A stretch of 64,000 nucleotides of DNA from Turbatrix aceti (Eukaryota > Nematoda > Chromadorea > Rhabditida > Panagrolaimidae), in NCBI GenBank assembly GCA_963969345.1, contig OZ017768.1, positions 9,774,193-9,838,192 of the forward strand. Reading direction: 5' to 3'. The notes under the pieces were generated by a model. The model searched no databases. It was not told the origin of the DNA and was given only the letters and a program-made list of their open reading frames with translations. The position numbers were made by a program, and so were the translations under genes. This document shows, piece by piece, positions 10,871-19,240 of the stretch; within the stretch, counting starts at the first letter, position 1, and each line of letters opens with the position of its first letter.

Positions 10871-11540
10871 GTTTTTGTTTTTCACGAGTTGGATATCAGA
10901 TGTTTGTATGTACACAAGAGTCTTTTATGTGCAAGAATCCCTTTGGGAATCGGAAATCAATGTAATACGGTACAGGTTAAAGCAAAAAAAACATTTGACT
11001 AATTGGCCATTAAAAAATGTATTGTAAAAATTCCCAACAATAACAAATTTAGTGTATATCCAAAGTTTTATTTATATTATTTATTACATCTCTATCCGTG
11101 ATTCACACATTCCGGCAATATCAAAATGATTATCGATGAAACGGTTACCTTTGTCGATAGCTGTCGACGAGCACTTCGTTGTCCGTCGTGATGTTCCGGA
11201 TGCCATAAATGTGCTGTGCCGTCGTGAAAAAAAGTGGTTTGTGGTTAAATCAAAGTTGAGTCGATGAAAATGATGACAACGCATGACGCAGATGTTATTT
11301 TTTTAATTTTTATAACGACTCTGTATACGAGATCAAAAGATAATTATTGAGAGTCAAATTAGGTCTTGCCCGGCGACCAGGTCATGCGTTTTTCCAATTG
11401 TTTATTTCCTTATTGGCCAAAAGGTCAGTTTTTATGCATTTTTACTGTATCACGAGAAAGCAGAAAACACAATCAAACATTTTTTAAGCGCAGATTTTTT
11501 AAATCCAACCAATTAATTTAAAGCTCAAGGGGCCAATTTT
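10871..11540. other. Intergenic region
   Basis: Holds the upstream motifs of the gene that starts at 10870. The rest (about 11010-11540) shows no gene or repeat that I can recognise. Confidence 0.5.
10933..10950 (-). promoter_or_regulatory. srg proximal upstream motif
   Basis: AAGAATCCCTTTGGGAAT on the plus strand, 63-80 bp upstream of the ATG at 10870; the distal block TTTGACTAATTGGCC lies at 10993-11007. Confidence 0.5.
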
Positions 11541-12644
11541 CTAATGAATACTGTGCATATTTTGAATTTGAGAATTGGTTTGTGCTCCACTAACGACTTG
11601 TAAAAATAATTTATTATTTGAATTTCCCACCGACGATAAACTTTGAAGTGGCGTTCCTTTGATCTTAAAAAAACACTCATCCGATGTAAGAATAAAAAAC
11701 GACAAACCATTGCAGTTCGAAGATGTGCACTACCAATAAACAAAATCCATCCGGGTAAAATCATGTCCAAAAAAGAGCCGTTGATTGCCATGTTGAATCC
11801 GATTTGGGAAACGTATGAAGTAGCCGGAAGTCGAGTTAGAAACTGAAAGCGTGCAAGATTTAAAAATTAGATTCAACAAATTTTTAGGTTCATGATAAAT
11901 TTGTCTCACCTGTCCAATAACATTAATAAATTTGCATACAAAAATCACCATCATACAAATAATCAAATCCCGATCAATTTTTTTGATCTTTGTGATATCA
12001 GTTTTCTTTCGATAATGATACAGCGATATAATGGCAACAACGTTGATGCTTGATTCATAGGCTATGAGACAGAACAAAAGGCCTGTCTGCATGTTACCCT
12101 GCGCGCCAAGAAAAGTGACATGCATTGTTCTCCACGAAACATCAGTCCCATTGGTTATTACAATCGCGTAGTCGGAAAACCATACATTGGCGGTCAGAAT
12201 GCAAGATATGGTTGCCGAAATAACAATGACATACGGTTTGAGTGGATCCCAGTTAACCCTTGTTCTGAGTGAATAAACGACAGCTGTGGTCCTGTTAGTC
12301 GACAGCCAAGCGTACAGTATTATGCCAAAATCAGCCGATGCAAACGTAAGCCAAATACAAAAAGATATGAAAAAATGTCTGGTTGGAAGTTTTATCAGGA
12401 GCAATTCGATGAGCGTTGATGCAAACGCGTAACCCACCATAACAAACAATACACTGGCAATCGCATTGTTGATCGCTAGCACGGCAAACATTTGGAAGAA
12501 AAACGACCCCAAAACGTCATTCTTCTTACGGTATCTTAAAACTGTGATTACAATAAACAAATACAGAATAACGGTTGTCAGAGTTATTAGTACAGCAATA
12601 AAGAACTGAATATTTCCAAATTCGAGTAAAGAGATGTCAGCCAT
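11541..12644 (-). CDS. Srg-type serpentine chemoreceptor
   Basis: Exons 12644-11910 (245 codons), 11842-11708 (45) and 11663-11541 (41 with TAG), about 330 aa. Rough transmembrane positions: TM1 12-34, TM2 45-67, TM3 90-112, TM4 135-155, TM5 180-203, TM6 222-241, TM7 about 262-281. One extra residue lies in the loop after TM4 (ITNGTDVSW) compared with neighbours. The ATG at 12644 (MADISLLEFGNIQFF) is preferred to the open extension up to 12698. Exon 2 has MAINGSFLDMILPGWILFIGSAHLR. Its promoter differs from most of the array and resembles that of the frameshifted gene at 6952-8008. Intact. Confidence 0.86.
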
Positions 12645-13338
12645 GTCTGGTTTGTCAAGTCGTTTCAGGCGCTGCAAATGCTCTATAACTGCTTTCACTG
12701 GTTGGATGACAAATGTTTACTAGTGATACTTATTTACCTAATAAATACATATACTTAGTGTGGCGCAAGTCTATACTTAATAAAAAACAGAAAAAATGTG
12801 TAGTATAGCACAAATAGCGACACCTGACGGACACTGGATTAATGAGCCGTTAAAAAATAAACGGTTGTTAAAGTTTTGTGAGCGTATTTGACTTGAGTTC
12901 GAACTAAGTACAGTCGCGGCTCAAATAGAGGGAAAAGTGGCAAGCGCGCAGATTTTTATCTTCGACGTCTGGAGTTTGATTCTTGATAGAGTTGCAGCCG
13001 TTTTCTTGTCGAACTGTCATTTTCTGCCAAAAATGTTTCCAATCCCTCTTCCCAACAAAGATTTCATTTCTCAAATCGTTAATTTTTTTCTGACAAAAAA
13101 TTGTTTTTCAATTGTCATTTTTTTAACAACTGCTAATTGTCGGCAAACAAAAAAATGCAAAGACATCAATCTCTAACTAGCGAGTTGCAAAAATTATTAT
13201 GGAACAAATTTTGGAAGAAAGCAAATGCTCAATCACACCGAGGAACGCTTAAACATTGTGTCACCATTGTTAAGATTAAGAAGAAGGTAAATCAGTCATG
13301 AGTTCAATGCGTCAAACGCTCTACTTACTATATTGAAA
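12645..13338. other. Intergenic region
   Basis: Apart from the block at 12729-12780 I see no gene. A 79-codon ORF at 12937-13176 is low-complexity and unsupported. Confidence 0.5.
12729..12780 (-). promoter_or_regulatory. Class II srg upstream block
   Basis: Aligns with 8109-8160 over 52 bp. It includes CTTATTTAC, CATATACTTAG and a TCTATACTTAA end, 85-136 bp upstream of the ATG at 12644. Confidence 0.45.
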
Positions 13339-13346
13339 AAATTTTT

Positions 13347-14407
13347 GGGTCTACTATACTTCAGCCCCCCATCGATTGCAGCAACGCCGCCTTGGGTTTT
13401 TTTAGAGCACAGCCCCCCATAGGAGTTTGATTATCCGTATGGAATAGCCCCCCATCTCGTTTTTTGCACGCAGGAGTTTGATTATACATACAGAAGGGCC
13501 CCCCAGGTGTTTTGGTGTGGAGGTGTTTGAAAATTTGTATGAACTGCTTCCCATAGGAGTTTGATTATCCGTATGGAATAGCCCCCCACTTCATTTTTTG
13601 CACGCAAGCATTTGATTATACATGGGTGTTGGGGGGCTATTGTATAGCTATAACAACCCTCAAATTTGCAAAATCTTATCCCTGAATTTTTGTCTAAAAA
13701 TTTGTATTCGTTGGACAGTCGTTCTTTTTGTTTCTTCTCTGTCGTCGATGCGGTAAAACCATGAGACTGTACAAAAATTCGTCTGCTGCGAATGGCTGCT
13801 GGGTATGTTTTTTGTGTTTATGGAAATTATGGGGGGCCAATGTAGCGCTACAACAGTCCCCCATTTGATGTGGGGGCCTGTTGTAGCGCTACAATGGCCC
13901 CCCACGTTGTATTTGAGAATATTTGTCTCAAAATGCTTTCTGGGGGAAAAAAATTATTACGGTATAATATTTTGTCTTGGAACAAGACCTAAAATTATGG
14001 GGGGCTGTTGTAGCGCTACAACAGTCCCCCATTTGATGTGGGGGTCTGTTGTAGCGCTACAATGGCCCCCCATTTAATCTGGGGGACTGTTATAGCGCTA
14101 CAACAGCCCCCCATATTTGAAAATTTGAATGAAAATAATTTGTATGGGGGGCTGTATTCTAAAATATCCCGCGGGCTTATTTTTCAACGTGATGGGGGCT
14201 CAAAGTATAGTAGCGCCACGGCCGTATGGAACGACCCCCCATTTTCTCCTTAAACACGATATCCGTATGATAGAGCCCCCCACAGATGGGGGGCTCTATC
14301 ATACGGATTTCCGAACTCATGTCGTCATTGATTTAAGGTGAAATGGGGGGCCAAAGTCCGAGCATGGGGGGTCAAAAGTCAGTGGGGGGCTGAAGTATAG
14401 TAGACCC
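13347..14407. mobile_element. MITE with G-rich palindromic body, copy 1
   Basis: A 1061 bp element with terminal inverted repeats that start GGGTCTACTATACTTCAGCC and a perfect 8 bp target-site duplication AAATTTTT (13339-13346 and 14408-14415). The interior has repeated GGGGGG runs beside palindromes such as GTTGTAGCGCTACAAC, plus a hairpin at about 14260-14307 whose arms read ATCCGTATGATAGAGCC and its complement. A second, shorter copy lies inverted at 60699-61549. No transposase is encoded; short ORFs inside are by-products of the repeats. An 8 bp duplication fits hAT-, P- or Merlin-like mobilisation, but I cannot assign the family. Confidence 0.9.
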
Positions 14408-14557
14408 AAATTTTTATTACGGAACGCCCCTTATCTGTTAGACACCAAAAATCAGAAAAATAAGAATTGTGTAAAGGCAATTTTCTGTTGTTTTCTAAAG
14501 GAAACCATTGTTATCAGATTGAATAATTTATTTATTTACTTTAATCGAATTTCGATA

Positions 14558-15349
14558 ATGATGAAAATTTTAACACTAATATTTTATACTCATTGTATTT
14601 TACAACCAGCTTTGTCGTCCGTATTAAAGTGTCCGCCTTCATTTAATTTTGTTGGCACATTCAAAGGCATTTCGAAGTGCTATGCTTATGTTTATTTGCC
14701 GCCCGAAAAACGCCTCGATCGCTGTACTTATCCAACGCAGTGTCAGTTCCTGCATCCAGATGCCATTCCCGTTGTTATAAAATCTGATGAAGAAAATCAC
14801 GCACTTTGTAAGTTTATTTTTAACTTATAAAAATTCAATTTATTTGTTTTAGTTAAACGCTACAGCAATTACGCCAAGGCGTACATTGGAATTTACAGTC
14901 CTTGCGGCAAAAAGGAAGCAAATACAGCCTCTACGAAACAGAATATTGAATGGGTTGATGGTTCCGCGGTCAGTTCTGATTATTTTAATTGGGCAGCCAC
15001 TACCGGCGGTTTCGCTAGATATAAAGCAATTCCATTATTGTCAACCATGGATGCTGACAATAATAGAAAACTTTCAATCAAAACTAAAAGCATACTTTGC
15101 CAATTATTACTGGACCCTATCCCAATCAAAAATAATTTTAACGAAAAATCCAATGAATTTGATTTCTATCAAAACACTTTTCCTTTGTTGTATTTGATTA
15201 TTATTTTAGTTATTTTAGTGTTGATCGCTTGCATCATTATTCTCTTTTGTTTTATAGCTTACAAGCTAAATTGTAACAAAAAATCGTATTCTGTGAGTGT
15301 TGTTAATCCCCTTGCTGATATTGTCGGTGTGTATGAGGAAGTTGAATAA
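14558..15349 (+). CDS. C-type-lectin-like type I membrane protein
   Basis: Two exons, 14558-14807 and 14853-15349, phase-1 intron, 248 aa. It has an N-terminal signal peptide (MMKILTLIFYTHCILQPALSS), an ectodomain starting KCPPSFNF with spaced cysteines (KCYAY, DRCTYPTQCQFLH), and a C-type-lectin-like segment IEWVDGSAVSSDYFNWA. One hydrophobic segment (about residues 188-215, LIIILVILVLIACIIILFCF) is followed by a short cytoplasmic tail with Tyr (GVYEEVE). The first half, up to the intron, aligns with each repeat of the larger gene at 21664-23328, including the block LHPDAIP and the phase-1 intron just after it. The calcium-site motifs of classic lectins (EPN or QPD) are not evident, so sugar binding is uncertain. 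Likely a cell-surface binding protein. Confidence 0.72.
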
Positions 15350-16356
15350 TAAAATTACGTTGGTATCCACGAAAAAAAACTGCATGAGACCTTTGTCAAA
15401 CGACTTTATAAAACACAGTAAACAACAATTTTGACACACACTAGTATAATCAAAAATAGTAAATATTATAAAAAATTAAAAATAAAATCGTCGAAAAAAA
15501 TAATTTCGTGCAGTCACCATGTTCGTAAAAAACTAAATAAGATTAGCATGAATTCATTGTTTCATTGTAAATGTATTTCATTTGATCATCGTGTTGCTCC
15601 AAATGTTTTATTTTTTGGATGAACTTTTTTGGGTCCGTTAATTAATTTGTGTTTGTGTTCTAACTTTTAATGTCATGAGACAATATCAGTCATATGAGTC
15701 AGGTTGAAAAAAACAACGCTTTCTCAAAAAAATTATACGGTAGGCATGCACAACTGATTGAATGGGGCAAAAATAACGAAATCATGGTTGTCACTCAAAT
15801 CAATCAAATCAAGCGGTTGTTGCGTTTATCGATCACAGTGCATGACTCAGTCGGTGGGTGACTCAAGTATCGTTTAATGGATGCAAGCAAACAGTTGTCT
15901 TTGTTGTGGTCGTTTTTAAAAAAAAACTGGAATAGAGTAATTGTGGCAAACTTTTGAACGCTGTTATCATAGTAACCGTTCTTTCAAATGTATCTCAAAA
16001 TTTCATTAATCGCAAACAGTTGATGACTCAACTCATATCACTTTGTATACTAAAAAGAAAACAATGATTATTCGATAAATATACTGTAAGCATTGTGAAA
16101 ATCACGGGTGTTACCAAACAAAAAAATCAACTAATTTGTTTGTTATTTTTAAAACCAACATGCTTATGCATTATGTGCAACGCCTGGCAATCTGTATTCT
16201 GCATGCAATGAATAATCAAGTTTTATTGTTTAACAACTTTGTTGAACAACTTATTTAGGAACGATAAGAGCGAAAACAAATGCCTCAAAAAATTAAAAAA
16301 AAACAAAGTCGCAATTCATAGCGCGTTGAACAGAGCGACTACGACGAGTACAATAA
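15350..16356. other. Intergenic region
   Basis: AT-rich with no recognisable gene. On the minus strand, 16316-16356 appears to be the displaced original 3' end of the Ly6 gene at 16796-17380 (see the MITE at 16365-16833). Confidence 0.5.
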
Positions 16357-16364
16357 CTTCAGAT

Positions 16365-16833
16365 CAAGGCTTTGCATTCCGGTTATATAACGAAGCGGAA
16401 CGGAATGACGAATAACCGGGTCGGTTATTCGGTTATTTTCATTTCCCGAAAATAACCGGGTTATGCGGCCCGGTTATTTTCCTCGATTTAAAATAACCGG
16501 GTTATACGGCGGTTATTTTCGACTTTTTTAAGCGTCCCCCTAAATTATGAACCGCATAAAAAACGTAAAATAAGCGTGCAAATTTGGACCAAAAAGGGGG
16601 ACATTCGACTGAAAATGAAAAAAATGACCCGGTTATTTTCAAATTTTTATGCAACCTGTCCAAAACTGAGACGGTTATTTTCTTTGACTTTATTCTAACT
16701 TCATATCCTACCCGGTTATTTTTTGCGATATAAGCGGCCGGCGATATCTGACCGTATAACGTCGGTTATTTTGCAAATTTGCATTTAAACGGCATTTAAG
16801 CGACAAAAAATTTAACCGGAATGCAAAGCCTTG
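16365..16833. mobile_element. hAT-like MITE inserted in the last Ly6 exon
   Basis: A 469 bp element with 21 bp perfect terminal inverted repeats beginning CAAGGCTTTGCATTCCGG (16365-16385 and 16813-16833) and an 8 bp target-site duplication CTTCAGAT (16357-16364 and 16834-16841). The interior is a patchwork of AATAACCGG / CCGGTTATT units on both strands. It has no coding capacity. The TIR starting CA and the 8 bp duplication suggest hAT. The element lies across the 3' coding end of the Ly6 gene and now supplies that gene's final codons and stop. Confidence 0.85.
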
Positions 16834-17380
16834 CTTCAGATGCGGTGCGGATGCCCGTGTTAACGTTGGCGGCAACCAACTTATTGCCGATGAAGTTGAC
16901 GTTGTTGCACAGTTCGGTGTTACAACAGCACGTGTTGTAGACGCCGTTTGGAGTCGAGGTTGTCAGACAGTCCCAATTTTCCTGCAAAAAAAATATTGAT
17001 AACTAATCACTAAGTAATGGTGGAATAAAAAAAATAAAAAAACACGAAGCGCTATTATTTTGTTTCAGTGATTTAAAAAAAATTTCGCATGCGGTATTCT
17101 GTAGAAGCATAAGAACACCTTATATTTATGACATGGGTTAACGAACCCCGCATCTTTCGCTTTCGTGCTTCCAACGCACGCACGAAGCGAACCAGCCTTC
17201 CTTGCCGTTAATCATGCCAAACGACCGCAGACAGTAGTGGGCATTAGGACAGAATACAGACTCCATAGAATGGTTGAAGAAAATACCGGGCATGGTTACC
17301 TGCATGCCGTGGTAGCAGGTAATTTCGCTTCTAACAGGGGCCAGCAAAGCGAGGAGAATCACCGCCGTTGATACATGCAT
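16796..17380 (-). CDS. Ly6/uPAR-domain secreted protein, C-terminus replaced by a MITE
   Basis: Exons 17380-17147 (78 codons) and 16981-16796 (62 with TAA), phase-0 intron, about 139 aa. The ATG at 17380 gives a signal peptide (MHVSTAVILLALLAPVRS) before a Ly6-type cysteine pattern that starts ITCYHG and ends with the diagnostic CCCNTELCNN. Ly6 proteins usually carry a hydrophobic C-terminal GPI-anchor signal. Here the last 11 residues (ARLCIPVKFFVA) come from the terminal repeat of an inserted MITE and are not hydrophobic enough for that role. The donor (GTTCGT) is weak but is the only in-frame option that I see. The intron carries a retroposon tail (16997-17041). Head-to-head with the Ly6-GH1 gene, sharing 191 bp between start codons. 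It may now be secreted rather than anchored, or be a pseudogene. Confidence 0.72.
16997..17041 (+). mobile_element. Short retroposon tail copy in a Ly6 intron
   Basis: Diverged copy of the family tail: GATAACTAATCACTAAGTAA followed by TGGTGGAATAAAA and A-rich sequence. It is 45 bp within the 165 bp intron of the minus-strand Ly6 gene. No clear target-site duplication was identified. Confidence 0.6.
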
Positions 17381-17571
17381 TGCAGTTTTTAAAATGCAGA
17401 TCAAATTAGGGAGAGGGAACTGAAACGATTGTGCGTGCAGCAATTAGAAAGAGGCGTGGTCTGCTAATGTTGCGTGCTTGGATGCGTAATAAAAGCTCGG
17501 GAAATAATCTTGAAAGTGCCCAAATATTACCTGTCTCCAGCTTTTCGATGACAGACCGAGCGGTCTTTTTT
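17381..17571. promoter_or_regulatory. Shared 191 bp region between divergent Ly6 genes
   Basis: Lies between the minus-strand ATG at 17380 and the plus-strand ATG at 17572, so the two genes probably share a bidirectional promoter (inference). No convincing TATA box is seen. Confidence 0.4.
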
Positions 17572-17578
17572 ATGGCAC

Positions 17579-19240
17579 TGTGGGAGCACACCAGGCTCCC
17601 GGTTGGGTTGAGGTGGAGGCGCGGGTGTCGCGTTGCCTAGAACGAGGCGGCAAGCGACAGGGAACCGAAACGGGGAGGAACTCACCGTGGACGTGAGTTC
17701 CGGAGCTTAGGTAGTCGGAGGCGGGGCCGGGTCGCGTTGCCTGTAACGGGACGGCAAGCGACAGAGAAAACCAAAGGAGAAGAGGAACTCACCCAGGAGA
17801 TTCCTGCACGCGCCCGTGGGTGCAGGTGCCGAGCGAGGACCGGGCACCGAGTTGCCGGTCGGAGAACGCGGAGGGACCGAGCGCTGCGGAAGGCTGGTCC
17901 GAGATCGAGGAGCGAGCGGGTAGACCAGTCGAGGAGGGAGCTGGTCGTCGGAGTCGCTGATCGCAAAGAGGCACAGGAGTAGAACGTGGGGTTTATTCAG
18001 CACCCAATAAGCACAAACGAAACAGTCGAACAAAGTTCAAAGATCATAGATCAAGGGGGGGTTTATATAGTCAACAGGTCAGAACATTCTAGAAGACGCA
18101 CACGCGACGATAGGGCAGGAATCTTCCAGAAGGTTGGGCTGAGGAATATGCTGGAAGAGGCGCGGGCAATCGTGCAGGGTCCTTCTCTTTCGCGTCGAGA
18201 CCTCGCGTTGCGACACTCCCGGGGGGGGGGGGGAGCCGGAGGCGACGATGGTAGTGGAGACGAGTTTGCGGCGATGGCTGATGAAGGAGCCCGAGGTCGG
18301 CGTGTGATGTCCGCATGGGAGCGTAGTGACGATGACGGGAGTCGCGTTGCCTGGAACAGGGCGGCAAGCGACAGGAACCAAAGGGGAAAGGAACTCACCG
18401 AGGGCGTGAGTTCCGGAGACGTAATATATCGAAGGCGATGACCGAGTCGCATTGCCTGTAACGAAGCGGCAAGCGACAGAAACCAAAGGGGAAGGAACTC
18501 ACCGAGGGTGTGAGTTCCGGAGACGTAATATACCGAGGGCGATGAACGAGTCGCATTGCCTGTAACGAAGCGGCAAGCGACAGAAACCAAAGGGGAAGGA
18601 ACTCACCGAGGACGTGAGTTCCGGCAGACGATGGCACGGGCTAGTTTGCTTCTTTCCGAGCCTAGAACGAGGCGGCAAGCGACAGGGAACCGAAACGGGG
18701 AGGAACTCACCGTGGACGTGAGTTCCGGAGCTTAGGTAGTCGGAGGCGGGGCCGGGTCGCGTTGCCTGTAACGGGACGGCAAGCGACAGAGAAAACCAAA
18801 GGAGAAGAGGAACTCACCCAGGAGATTCCTGCACGCGCCCGTGGGTGCAGGTGCCGAGCGAGGACCGGGCACCGAGTTGCCGGTCGGAGAACGCGGAGGG
18901 ACCGAGCGCTGCGGAAGGCTGGTCCGAGATCGAGGAGCGAGCGGGTAGACCAGTCGAGGAGGGAGCTGGTCGTCGGAGTCGCTGATCGCAAAGAGGCACA
19001 GGAGTAGAACGTGGGGTTTATTCAGCACCCAATAAGCACAAACGAAACAGTCGAACAAAGTTCAAAGATCATAGATCAAAGGGGGGTTTATATAGTCAAC
19101 AGGTCAGAACATTCTAGAAGACGCACACGCGACGATAGGGCAGGAATCTTCCAGAAGGTTGGGCTGAGGAATATGCTGGAAGAGGCGCGGGCAATCGTGC
19201 AGGGTCCTTCTCTTTCGCGTCGAGACCTCGCGTTGCGACA
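17579..19240 (-). mobile_element. LTR-type retroelement insertion (TG...CA, GCAC duplication)
   Basis: A 1662 bp GC-rich block that starts TGTGGGAG and ends TTGCGACA, flanked by the 4 bp duplication GCAC (17575-17578 and 19241-19244). Read on the minus strand it has LTR-like order: a TATA box (CTATATAAAC, at 18061-18070 on the plus strand) followed about 70 bp later by AATAAA (17992-17997). A nearly identical second copy of this body, about 585 bp, occupies 18655-19240, offset by 1025-1026 bp, with its own TATA and AATAAA (19086-19095, 19018-19023). Either it is a tiny non-autonomous element with two LTRs around about 440 bp, the second LTR lacking about 75 bp, or a solo LTR enlarged by internal duplication. 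No coding genes; the long ORFs reflect GC-rich composition. Confidence 0.72.
17627..18800. repeat. About 104 bp tandem repeat with two hairpins per unit
   Basis: Units begin with GTCGCGTTGCC or GTCGCATTGCC at 17627, 17731, 18341, 18446, 18550 and 18756, plus a degenerate one near 18654, spaced 104-105 bp where adjacent. Each full unit has one hairpin GTCGC-nTTGCC...GGCAAGCGAC and a second GGAACTCAC...GTGAGTTCC. The array lies within the LTR-type element and probably drove its internal duplication. Confidence 0.8.

Noticed and set aside
13660..14341. ORFs with repeated GGHCSATTGPH-like units
   Set aside because: Translations of the G-rich palindromic repeats in the MITE; the same ORFs recur reversed in the second copy.
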